Assembly: GCA_002314435.1 (NCBI GenBank)
Contig: DCFV01000200.1
Location: 1 to 22,487, forward strand
DNA length: 22,487 nt
Direction: 5' to 3'
From: Acidobacteriaceae bacterium UBA1795
Lineage (GTDB): Bacteria > Acidobacteriota > Terriglobia > Terriglobales > Acidobacteriaceae
Position numbers and translations under genes: made by a program. Below are positions 7,068-14,510 of this stretch, in pieces. Each line of letters begins with the position of its first letter. Within the stretch, counting starts at the first letter, position 1. The notes under the pieces are model-generated. The model was not told the DNA's origin, did not search any database, and saw only the letters and a list, made by a program, of their open reading frames with translations.

Positions 7068-9011
7068 CTAGTTCTGGGGCAGTACCAGCACTTCCACGCC
7101 AGAGGCTGCGTCCTTTTCGTGGAAGACCAACTCGGTGGCTTTCTGGAACTGCTCGGGCCTAGCTGTCGGAATGTCGGTGTAGGTTTGCGGATTACGGTCT
7201 GCGAGCGGAAACCAGGAGCTCTGCACCTGCACCATGATGCGGTGGCCGCGTCGGAAGGTGTGGAAGAGATCGGGCATGGTGAAGTCGATCTCGGTCAGCT
7301 TGCCCGGCGTGAGCGGCTCGGGTTTCTCCCAGCTATTGCGGAACTTGGCGCGGAAGGGCTCGCCGCGCAGCAGTTGCTCGTAGCTGCCAATGTGCAGCGG
7401 CGGCGCGTCGAGAATGCGCTTGTTGCCGTGTGCGGTGTCCTCGGGGTCGGGGTAGTCCTCGGGGTAGACATCGATCAGCTTTACCACGAAATCCGAGTCA
7501 GTCCCGGAGCTCGCCACCTTGAGCTTGGGCGCGATGGGGCCTGCGATGGTCATATCCTCGGTGAGCGGATCGGTCTCATAGACGAGAACGTCGGGCCGGT
7601 AGCTGGCGAAACGCTGATCGTCGACCATGTAGCGCTGCGGCACAGTGTCCGTTGTGTAGCCGACGAAGGGAACAGGGTGGTTGGGATCGCTTACGTATTC
7701 GTCCACGCTCTTGGGTTCAGTCGGTGCGTCGAAACTGAGCTTACCGCCGGCGTGGAAGTAAAGGGTCTTTGCCGCGGCGGCCTTGGGCGGCCACTGGTCA
7801 AAGTGGCGCCACACGTTGGTGCCGGTCTCAAATACCACAGCCTTGGGCTGCGCCGCGCCCTTGCCCTTCAGATAGTGCTCGAAGAAGGGGAATTGCACAT
7901 TCTGGCGGAAGTATTCGCCTGTCTTCGCGTTGAAGCTCACGTCGCCAAGGTGGTCACCGTCGCTGCGCGCCCAGCCGCCGTGCACCCACGGGCCTTCGAC
8001 AAGCGTAGTCTGCGTCTCGGGGTTGAATTTGTTAATGGCGTAGAAAGTGCGATACGGACCGCTCAGATCTTCGGCGTCGTACCAGCCGCCGACAACGAGC
8101 ACCGCGCACTTCACGTTCTTCATGTGCTGCGACAGGTCGCGCGCCTTCCAGTAGGTGTCGTAGGTCGAGTGCTTGAACTGGTCGTTGAAGAGCAAGTTGG
8201 AGCCCTTAAGGTAAAGCTTGTCCAGGTTCGCGATGTTGCCTGCGTTCAGATAGAACTTGTAGTGATCCGGTGTACCGAAGTCGAAGCCGACGGTCTCGTG
8301 CGGCGTCTCTGGGTTGTGACCCGGCGTGAAGAAGGCGTAGAAGCCAAAGTTTGCTGAGAGCATGAACGCGCCGCCGTGGTAGCCGTCATCGCCCATAAAC
8401 AAATCTGTCATCGGTGCCTGTGGGCTGGCTGCTACCAGAGCTGGATGCGAGTCGATGATGGAAGCAGAAGTGTAGAAGCCGGGATACGAGATGCCCCAGA
8501 TGCCCACCTTTCCGTTGTTGTTGGCAACGTGTTTGAGCAGGAACTCAATGGTGTCGTAGGTATCCGAAGCGTCGTCCACATCGTCAGGCGATTTCTTGTC
8601 GTCGATGTGCGGACGCATCTCCTGGAATTCGCCCTCGCTCATCCAGCGGCCGCGCACGTCCTGGTAGACGAAGATGTAGCCGGCCTTCTGGAACTCATCC
8701 GACGGTCCGAGATGCTTTGGGTATTGATCTTCGCCGTAGGGGCCGACACTGTACGGAGTGCGATCCATCAGGAAGGGATAGGGGCCGGGATCGTTGGGGT
8801 AGGCCGAGGTCTTGGGTACGTAGACAGCGGTGAAAAGGCGCTTGCCGTCGCGCATGGGGATACGGAACTCGTACTTGGTGTAGTGCGCGCGGACGTAGTC
8901 CTCCTGCGGTTGCTCGGGGGCGGGGGACTGGGCATGCACTGTTGCGAAGGGAGCGGCGCAAAACGCCGCAATAACCAGGGCGAATCCACGGAGTCTCAGC
9001 ATCGTTTTCAA
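7068..9011 (-). CDS. CocE/NonD-type serine hydrolase, alpha-amino acid ester hydrolase-like
   Basis: A 647-residue exported alpha/beta hydrolase of the CocE/S15-like superfamily with a C-terminal jelly-roll domain. A signal peptide ends near TVHAQS (about residue 27). The nucleophile is Ser175 in GISYPG, the acid is Asp312 in GGWYDAED, and the base is His344 in GPWVHGGW. Asp209 in MGDDGYHGGAF, Glu314 and Asp315 match the carboxylate cluster that alpha-amino acid ester hydrolases use to hold the substrate's free amino group: one Asp 34 residues after Ser, and Glu/Asp two and three residues after the catalytic Asp. Cocaine esterases lack this cluster. Substrates may therefore be amino-acid esters, amides or beta-lactam-like acyl compounds. 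The start is TTG 9011 (AGGAG at 9016-9020, 4-nt gap) or ATG 9002 (13-nt gap); the ATG gives a cleaner signal peptide. Confidence 0.9.
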   Translation of the reverse strand: MKTMLRLRGFALVIAAFCAAPFATVHAQSPAPEQPQEDYVRAHYTKYEFRIPMRDGKRLFTAVYVPKTSAYPNDPGPYPFLMDRTPYSVGPYGEDQYPKHLGPSDEFQKAGYIFVYQDVRGRWMSEGEFQEMRPHIDDKKSPDDVDDASDTYDTIEFLLKHVANNNGKVGIWGISYPGFYTSASIIDSHPALVAASPQAPMTDLFMGDDGYHGGAFMLSANFGFYAFFTPGHNPETPHETVGFDFGTPDHYKFYLNAGNIANLDKLYLKGSNLLFNDQFKHSTYDTYWKARDLSQHMKNVKCAVLVVGGWYDAEDLSGPYRTFYAINKFNPETQTTLVEGPWVHGGWARSDGDHLGDVSFNAKTGEYFRQNVQFPFFEHYLKGKGAAQPKAVVFETGTNVWRHFDQWPPKAAAAKTLYFHAGGKLSFDAPTEPKSVDEYVSDPNHPVPFVGYTTDTVPQRYMVDDQRFASYRPDVLVYETDPLTEDMTIAGPIAPKLKVASSGTDSDFVVKLIDVYPEDYPDPEDTAHGNKRILDAPPLHIGSYEQLLRGEPFRAKFRNSWEKPEPLTPGKLTEIDFTMPDLFHTFRRGHRIMVQVQSSWFPLADRNPQTYTDIPTARPEQFQKATELVFHEKDAASGVEVLVLPQN

Positions 9012-9050
9012 TATTCTCCTGAAGGATCATGATTAGTGCGCGCGGCACGG

Positions 9051-9056
9051 AGTATA
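9051..9056 (-). promoter_or_regulatory. possible -10 box of the CocE-like gene inside a palindrome
   Basis: Read on the minus strand, TATACT at 9056-9051 is close to the TATAAT consensus. It would place a transcription start about 30-35 nt before the gene start. It sits in the 10-bp palindrome GAGTATACTC (9050-9059), in the 70-bp gap behind the M61 gene. No good -35 box is seen at 17-18 nt, so this is a weak call. It suggests that the CocE-like gene can be transcribed independently of the M61 gene. Confidence 0.3.
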
Positions 9057-9081
9057 CTCTCCCGGGCCGCTCGGGGTCGGG

Positions 9082-11013
9082 CTACTCTGCGCTTGGCTTC
9101 GCTTCTTCGGGTACGATTTCTGGTTTGGTCAACGGCTTGATTATGTCGTCGAGATAGGCTGGTGTGCCATTCACGCGTTCGAGGGCGGGGTAGCGCTCGC
9201 CGTCGTGGTAGTCAACCTGCGCGGTGCGGACGAAGTTGTCCGCTTGCACAATCAGGCGGATCGACTCGGACGAATCCTTGGCTGTGCGAATGGCCTTCTG
9301 GAGCGAATCGTTCGAAAATATCTCGCCATCAACGGCGATGAGCTTGTCGCCGGGTGCGAGGCGCGCCTGGTCGGCGGGGCCGTTCCAACGCACATCTTGG
9401 ATGCGGCCGTCGGCTCCGATGCGCAGGCCGATGGAATACCAGCAGTCCAGGCCGCCGTGCCGTCGGTTTTCCGCCTGTTGCAGCGTGCGCTCGCCGGCGG
9501 AGGGCTTGTCGCGATAGACCAACCGATAGCCGCCCCGTTCAAGTCCGGCAACATCCGCGCGCGGGTTAATAGCGTCCACACGCTCGTGCAGGAAGGCGGC
9601 CCAGTCATACGGCGCAATCTGATTCAGATCCGCCACTAACTCGTCGAAGGTGTAGGGCACAATGAGCGGGCCGGTGTTGCCGCCTTTGCCGAGGAAGGCC
9701 TTCTGGAAGTCGTCGAGCGACTTCTTGTCACCGGTCAGTTTGCGGATCAGCGTGTCAGCGTCGAGCCACAGCAGCTCGCCTTCAAAGTAGTAGTCCTGGC
9801 TTCGGCGCCAGTTGGACCACGCCACATTGCCGCCGCGCAGTAGACTCGCACCCACAGCGGTGTCGGTGGTGGATCGCCATAGGCGGCCGGGCGTGGCATC
9901 CAGTTCGGCTGCGGTCATGGCCAGCACATCGCGGTACTGCTGTGCGGTCTTGAGCCCTGAACGCGCTGCCAGAACGTTGCCCAGGTATTCGGTCATGCCT
10001 TCGTACACCCACAGCAGAGCCCCCTGCTGCGCCGTGGCGAAGTCCGGCTGATAGAGGCCAACGGGCCGGCGGTACTTACCGTTCCAGGAGTGGGTGAACT
10101 CGTGTGACAGAAGATCGGAGTCTGGCAATTGATGTGCGGCGTCCGAGTAGGCTTTTTCGTCCACACCGTCGTCTGACGACTGCCCGTGCTCCAGACCCTC
10201 GCCGCCAGCAACGTCGGAGAGTGTAAGCAGAAAGTGATAGGTGTTGTAGTGGTGCGAGACGTAGAGCGCATCGGCCTCGCGGACAAGGTTGCCAATCTCA
10301 GCCAGCAGCGCAGGGCGCAGATTAGCGTCCTCGGGGTAGTCCGCGACCACGTCGATGAAATGCTTCGGCGAGACCGTTGGGGCCAGAGGAAACTCGTGGA
10401 AGTACTGGCCGGTGATGAGCGGTGAGTCTTCGAGTTGCTCCACGTTGGTGGCGGCAAAGTGGATGGAGCCGTTGGCCGGCAGCGGGTAGGCGGCAGCGTC
10501 GACCGGTGTCAGCGCCGTGCCCACGCTCCAGCCTGTGGGCACCTTTACCGCGGGCTCGATGGGCAGGCTGCGCACGGGCGTGTTGGCCGGGTAAAGCAAC
10601 AGCTTTTCCCACTCCAGTACAGCGAGCTTTTGCGATACGCGTTCGGTCACGACGCAGTCCAGATGGGCGTGCAGCGTGGTTACGCCCCTGGGTACCATCA
10701 CGTGGAACGAATAGAGGTTCACGTTATCGCGACGCCAAGGCAGCGTCTGCCCATTGGCGGTGAAGGTGATGCCGGTAATCGCCGAGGCCGGTCCTGCAGG
10801 CATGTGCGTGCCGGGAATCCACTCGGGTGTGATGAGCGTAAGGGGGCCGGAGGTCACCGGAAGGTCAATTTCCGCATGATAAATCTTGCGCGGCGCGTCG
10901 CTGAGGTCCGCCGTGATCTGGATGGGCCGCTCCTGAGCCAGGGGAGCGGAAGCTGTGAGAGTGAGGATAAGGACGGCAGGAAGACAGGCGCAAAGCCGGT
11001 GCAGCATCGACAT
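9082..11013 (-). CDS. M61-family metallopeptidase with C-terminal PDZ domain, exported
   Basis: A 643-residue zinc aminopeptidase-like protein of the M61 (glycyl aminopeptidase) family. A signal peptide covers about residues 1-26, with a cut near PLAQE. The N-terminal beta domain (about 30-215) is followed by the catalytic domain, with zinc ligands His304 and His308 in HEFTH and the third ligand Glu338 in WVYEGMTEY, as in gluzincins. HSWNGKYRRP directly after HEFTH is typical of M61. A PDZ domain spans about 525-595 (GADGRIQDV, APGDKLIAVDGE) and probably helps present substrate. I chose ATG 11013 because it places the signal peptide at the N-terminus; ATG 11007 is an alternative, and an upstream in-frame start at 11085 would bury the signal. 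AGGAG lies 12 nt upstream. It is the first of three exported hydrolases on this strand. Confidence 0.92.
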   Translation of the reverse strand: MSMLHRLCACLPAVLILTLTASAPLAQERPIQITADLSDAPRKIYHAEIDLPVTSGPLTLITPEWIPGTHMPAGPASAITGITFTANGQTLPWRRDNVNLYSFHVMVPRGVTTLHAHLDCVVTERVSQKLAVLEWEKLLLYPANTPVRSLPIEPAVKVPTGWSVGTALTPVDAAAYPLPANGSIHFAATNVEQLEDSPLITGQYFHEFPLAPTVSPKHFIDVVADYPEDANLRPALLAEIGNLVREADALYVSHHYNTYHFLLTLSDVAGGEGLEHGQSSDDGVDEKAYSDAAHQLPDSDLLSHEFTHSWNGKYRRPVGLYQPDFATAQQGALLWVYEGMTEYLGNVLAARSGLKTAQQYRDVLAMTAAELDATPGRLWRSTTDTAVGASLLRGGNVAWSNWRRSQDYYFEGELLWLDADTLIRKLTGDKKSLDDFQKAFLGKGGNTGPLIVPYTFDELVADLNQIAPYDWAAFLHERVDAINPRADVAGLERGGYRLVYRDKPSAGERTLQQAENRRHGGLDCWYSIGLRIGADGRIQDVRWNGPADQARLAPGDKLIAVDGEIFSNDSLQKAIRTAKDSSESIRLIVQADNFVRTAQVDYHDGERYPALERVNGTPAYLDDIIKPLTKPEIVPEEAKPSAE

Positions 11014-11317
11014 TTCCGGTGAAATCTCCTGTGTTTCAGGGTAATGTATATGCGTCCGCGGTCGATCTTGGGCCGCATTGTGCAATTCCGTTTGCTTTTC
11101 TGTTGGGGGCAGCGGCCCCGGGGCGTTACCCTAAGCGTACAAGTTTGCACAGCTCATTGCGCGCGTGAAGCTGTTTTCCCGCGCATACTTCGTCCCGGTT
11201 CCCGCGATGCAGGTGCCTCTGGCGCTGGCAACATCGTAGAGAAGCCGGGATGCGGTGTGTACGGGGAAGAGCTTCAATCACGCGAGGTTGTGTCGAATCC
11301 CGCCGGGAAGGAGAACC
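11014..11317. other. divergent intergenic region between M61 gene and glnA
   Basis: These 304 bases hold no convincing gene. They must carry the promoters of the M61 gene on the minus strand and glnA on the plus strand. On the minus side TATACA at 11050-11045 could be a -10 box, but no -35 lies at the right distance. A GC-rich palindrome GCCCCGGGGC lies at 11115-11124 and overlaps an alternative 5-bp hairpin at 11106-11119. TTGCAC at 11145-11150 resembles a -35 box without a clear partner. I see no sigma-54 -24/-12 element, no GlnR-type site and no recognisable riboswitch upstream of glnA. Confidence 0.5.
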
Positions 11318-12748
11318 ATGTCCACTGAATTCCGTAATTTTCTCGCGCTCTCCTATGACGAGCTCGAAGAATTAAACCTGCAGGCCAAGGCTGATCGCAT
11401 CAATCGGGTGTCGATCGACGAAATTCGCGAAAAAAGGCTCAAATACCTTGCCGACGAGAAGCGGATCAAGGCCGTGACGGTGCTGTTTTCGGATCTGGAA
11501 GGCCGTCTGCACCTGCTCGACTACGACAAGAAGTTTCTGATCGGGGCCTACGAGAACCTGACCTTCGACGGATCTTCGATCCGCGGCTTTACCGCGCAGA
11601 AGGAAAGCGATCTGCGCCTTGGCATCGACTGGAGCGCGTTTTACTGGGTTCCGGCCGATGTATTCGGCACCGGCAAGGTGGTCGTCTTCGGCACCGTGAT
11701 CGACAAGGACGGCACCCCCTATTCCGGCGATCTGCGCGGCGTGCTCAAGCGCTACTCTGACACGCTTTTCAAGGAAAAGGGCTACACCCTCAACGCGGCC
11801 AACGAGATCGAAGGCTTCCTGTTTGCCGGCCGCGACGCCGAGCAGCGCTTCCATGAGACAGGCAAGTTCGAGTTCATCAACACCGGCGGCTACTACCACG
11901 TGCTGCCGCTCGACCCGCTCCGCCAGTTCATTGACACTGCTGCTGAAGTGCAGCGCGCCATGGGTTTCCAGAACGAAAAGGATCACCCGGAAGTCGCGCC
12001 CTCGCAGTTCGAGATCAACTACGGCTACGGCGAAGTGGTTGCCGCCGCCGACCAGATCCAGCTCTACAAGCTGCTCTGCCGCCAGATCGCCAACAACATG
12101 GGCTACACGGCCAGCTTCCTGCCCAAGCCCGTGGTCGGCGTGAACGGAAGCGGCATGCATACCAACGTGTCAATCTCCAAGGACAAGGTGAACCTGTTCT
12201 GGGACGAGAAGGGACAGGAGCAGCTTTCTGGCGCGGGCTGGGACTTCATTGACCGCATCCTGTCCAGCGCGCTGGACATCTGCCTGATCCTGAATCCGAG
12301 CGTGAACGCCTATCGCCGTCTTGATCCGCACTTCGAGGCGCCGAACCAGATCAAGGCTTCGGCCACGGACCGCGGTTCCATGGTGCGCGTGCCCATCGGC
12401 AACTCGCGCTCTATGCGCGTGGAAGTGCGCTCGGTCGCTCCGGATGCGAACCCGTATCTGGCGCTCTACTCGATCTTCAATACCGGCATTGATGGACCAA
12501 AGTCCTCCATCGACAACCTGCGCCAGGCGCAGCGTTACCTGCCCGATCACATCCAGGCCGCCATCTCCGACTTCAAGTCGTCGGAGTGGATTGCGAAGAT
12601 TCTTGGCTCCGATGTGCAGGGTCGTTACGTGGACCTGAAGCAGGCCGCCGCCGATCGTTGCCCCAAGGAACTGGGCACGTTCGTCAAGGCCGCCGAGGTG
12701 CAGTTCCACCACGCTGTCTACAACCAGTCGCTCTGGAACTTGTTCTAG
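11318..12748 (+). CDS. glnA: type I glutamine synthetase without adenylylation site
   Basis: A 476-residue cytoplasmic enzyme that makes glutamine from glutamate, ammonium and ATP. Conserved GSI motifs are in order: DGSSIRGF (84-91), ANEIEGFLF (161-169, metal ligands), NEKDHPEVAPSQFEINY (219-235), VNGSGMHTN (275-283), and NPSVNAYRRLDPHFEAPNQ followed by RGSMVRVP (326-359). The C-terminus (390-476) is short and lacks the NLYDLP-type adenylylation segment of enterobacterial GSI-beta, so control by GlnE-type adenylylation is unlikely. The N-terminus has an extra helical stretch of about 45 residues (SYDELEELN). ATG 11318 follows GGGAAGGAG at 11305-11313 with a 4-nt gap; an upstream in-frame ATG at 11255 would add 21 residues unlike the family. 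A strong terminator after the stop makes it a separate transcript from the ATP-grasp operon. Confidence 0.95.
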   Translation: MSTEFRNFLALSYDELEELNLQAKADRINRVSIDEIREKRLKYLADEKRIKAVTVLFSDLEGRLHLLDYDKKFLIGAYENLTFDGSSIRGFTAQKESDLRLGIDWSAFYWVPADVFGTGKVVVFGTVIDKDGTPYSGDLRGVLKRYSDTLFKEKGYTLNAANEIEGFLFAGRDAEQRFHETGKFEFINTGGYYHVLPLDPLRQFIDTAAEVQRAMGFQNEKDHPEVAPSQFEINYGYGEVVAAADQIQLYKLLCRQIANNMGYTASFLPKPVVGVNGSGMHTNVSISKDKVNLFWDEKGQEQLSGAGWDFIDRILSSALDICLILNPSVNAYRRLDPHFEAPNQIKASATDRGSMVRVPIGNSRSMRVEVRSVAPDANPYLALYSIFNTGIDGPKSSIDNLRQAQRYLPDHIQAAISDFKSSEWIAKILGSDVQGRYVDLKQAAADRCPKELGTFVKAAEVQFHHAVYNQSLWNLF

Positions 12749-12766
12749 AGTGCGGCAAATGCTGAC

Positions 12767-12811
12767 AAGGGGTGGCGGCCAGCCACGGCCTACCGCCCCT
12801 TTCTGCTTTTT
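12767..12811 (+). terminator. rho-independent terminator of glnA
   Basis: AAGGGG (12767-12772) pairs with CCCCTT (12796-12801), and the stem extends inward through about six more pairs with one mismatch and two wobbles. A T-rich tail at 12800-12811 ends in five T residues. It begins 18 nt after the glnA stop and has the standard layout of an intrinsic terminator. Confidence 0.85.
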
Positions 12812-12859
12812 AGCTTTGTGGATTCAGCGGCTTGCCAGCCACGGCCCCGAGAATCCTCA

Positions 12860-12888
12860 TTGTGCCCTTATGCCCCGCGTGATACAAG
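12860..12888 (+). promoter_or_regulatory. possible promoter of the ATP-grasp operon
   Basis: TTGTGC (12860-12865) and TACAAG (12883-12888) are separated by 17 nt and match the sigma-70 consensus at 3 of 6 and 4 of 6 positions. They lie between the glnA terminator and the ATP-grasp gene, where a promoter is expected. The match is weak. The rest of the gap (12812-13017) shows no gene. Confidence 0.25.
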
Positions 12889-13017
12889 CAAGAGAACAGG
12901 GAACAGCCGGAGGGGGTCTGGGGAGGCCGGAGCGGGGAAAGTGCACCGCGTCGGGCCTTTTTCGCATTTCTCTTCCCGCCGCTGCCTGATTCTCGGCTAA
13001 AGGATATCCCTGCTCGC

Positions 13018-14484
13018 ATGGGCGCCGGTCAATCTGCTGAAGTCGAGACACTCTTCGGCGACTACCCGCTCGACCGCGCCTTCGACGAGATGCGCGAGCC
13101 AACGGGCGCGGTGCGGCCTCACTACAAGGCGCTGGCGGAGACGCTGGCTCGCCTGCCGCAAGATGAGTTGGAGCGCTGCAAGCAGTCTGCCGAGCTTTCC
13201 TTCCTCACGCAGGGCATCACCTTCACTGTCTACGGACGCGACGAGGGCACCGAGCGCATCTTTCCCTACGACCTGTTGCCGCGCCTCGTAACCGCGCAGG
13301 AGTGGGATCGGATTGAACGCGGGCTCACGCAGCGCATTTCTGCGTTGAATCATTTCCTGCGCGATGTTTACTCCGATGCCAAGATCCTGAACGACCGCGT
13401 AGTGCCGCGCGAGCTGGTTTACAGCTGCAAGCACTATCGCCGCCAGATGCGCGGGTTGCAAGTGCCGCGCAACGTCTACATTGCCGTGGTGGGTTCGGAC
13501 TTGCTGCGCCTGGACTCCGGCAAGTTCGTCGTGCTCGAAGACAACCTGCGCGTGCCCTCGGGCGTGAGCTACATGCTCACCAACAGGCGCGTGATGAAGC
13601 GGACTTTCCCGCAGCTCTTTCACAGCTACGGTGTGCGGCCCATTGAGCACTATCCGCAGCTGCTGCTCTCCACGCTACGTTCGCTTGCGCCTGAGGGCCG
13701 GCCCGAGCCGAACATCGCGCTGCTCACGCCAGGCGTCTACAACTCCGCCTACTTTGAGCACACCTATCTCGCACGCCAGATGGGCATCGATCTGGTGGAA
13801 GGCCGCGACCTCGTGACGCACGACAACATCGTCTACATGAGGACGACGGACGGCCTCAAGCGCGTGGACGTGATTTACCGCCGTGTGGACGACGACTTCA
13901 GCGATCCGCTGGTCTTCCGGCCGGACTCGGCGCTGGGTTGCGCGGGCCTGTTCAATGCGTACCGCGCGGGCAACGTCACCGTGACAAACGCCTTCGGTAC
14001 CGGCTTGGCTGACGACAAGGCGCTCTACGCCTATGTGCCGCGCATTATCCGTTACTACCTCGACGAAGATCCGATCCTGCCCAACGTAGAGACCTTTCTG
14101 ATGACCGAGGAGAAGGATCGCAAGCATGTGCTGGCGAACCTCGACAAGCTCGTAGTGAAGGCCGTTGGCGAGAGCGGCGGCTACGGCATGCTCATCGGCC
14201 CGCACTCCACCGCGCAACAGCGTGAGGAGTTTGCCCGCCAGATCGAAGCCAATCCGCGCAACTATATCGCGCAGCCCACGCTGGACTTTTCGCGCGCTCC
14301 CTGCCTCATTGGCAATCATCTGGAGCCGCGGCATGTGGATCTGCGGCCCTACATTCTCTTCGGAGACAAGGTAAACATCGTTCCCGGTGGCCTTACGCGC
14401 GTGGCGCTCGAGAAAGGTTCGCTGGTGGTCAATTCTTCGCAAGGCGGCGGTAGCAAAGACACATGGGTTCTGGAATCGCAGTGA
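13018..14484 (+). CDS. circularly permuted type 2 ATP-grasp protein (COG2308-like)
   Basis: A 488-residue soluble protein of the circularly permuted ATP-grasp family, predicted from family knowledge to activate a carboxylate with ATP and form an amide or peptide bond. The product is unknown. Family blocks are present: QGITFTVYG (65-73), ERIFPYDLLPR (79-89), a Gln-Arg-Ala-Leu-Asn-like QRISALNHFLRDVYS (105-119), LLRLDSGKFVVLEDNLRVPSG (a binding loop, 162-182), DVIYRRVDDDFSDPL (284-298), VTNAFGTGLADDKAL (322-336), and LVVKAVGESGGYGML (378-392), which holds a probable ATP-binding Lys and a Gly-rich loop. Start is ATG 13018, the first in frame; AAAGGAT lies about 13 nt upstream, which is rather far. 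The next gene starts 26 nt after the stop, and the third follows closely, so this is the first gene of a three-gene operon. Confidence 0.93.
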   Translation: MGAGQSAEVETLFGDYPLDRAFDEMREPTGAVRPHYKALAETLARLPQDELERCKQSAELSFLTQGITFTVYGRDEGTERIFPYDLLPRLVTAQEWDRIERGLTQRISALNHFLRDVYSDAKILNDRVVPRELVYSCKHYRRQMRGLQVPRNVYIAVVGSDLLRLDSGKFVVLEDNLRVPSGVSYMLTNRRVMKRTFPQLFHSYGVRPIEHYPQLLLSTLRSLAPEGRPEPNIALLTPGVYNSAYFEHTYLARQMGIDLVEGRDLVTHDNIVYMRTTDGLKRVDVIYRRVDDDFSDPLVFRPDSALGCAGLFNAYRAGNVTVTNAFGTGLADDKALYAYVPRIIRYYLDEDPILPNVETFLMTEEKDRKHVLANLDKLVVKAVGESGGYGMLIGPHSTAQQREEFARQIEANPRNYIAQPTLDFSRAPCLIGNHLEPRHVDLRPYILFGDKVNIVPGGLTRVALEKGSLVVNSSQGGGSKDTWVLESQ

Positions 14485-14510
14485 GACTCGCAGTTCGGGA
14501 GGGTACGACG

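Noticed and set aside
7119..8357. 412-codon open frame on the plus strand
   Set aside because: It lies antisense to the CocE-like gene, has no recognisable motif and is a by-product of GC-rich codon use in the real gene.
11190..11250. Sigma-54 promoter before glnA
   Set aside because: TGGC occurs (around 11219-11228) but no GC-containing -12 element lies at the fixed distance.
11372..12160. 262-codon open frame on the minus strand within glnA
   Set aside because: Antisense shadow; the Val/His/Ala-rich translation matches no fold, and glnA is certain.
11318..12748. glnA as a non-canonical amide-ligase paralogue serving the neighbouring operon
   Set aside because: All glutamine synthetase catalytic motifs are intact, so an ordinary glutamine synthetase is the simpler reading.
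12778..12846. 13-bp direct repeat GCCAGCCACGGCC at 12778-12790 and 12834-12846
   Set aside because: Only two copies, one inside the terminator loop, with no mobile gene or array; most likely chance in GC-rich DNA.
12750..12989. 79-codon frame between glnA and the ATP-grasp gene
   Set aside because: It runs through the glnA terminator, has no ribosome binding site and an unlikely composition.
13675..14442. 255-codon open frame on the minus strand within the ATP-grasp gene
   Set aside because: Antisense shadow of a well-conserved family gene.
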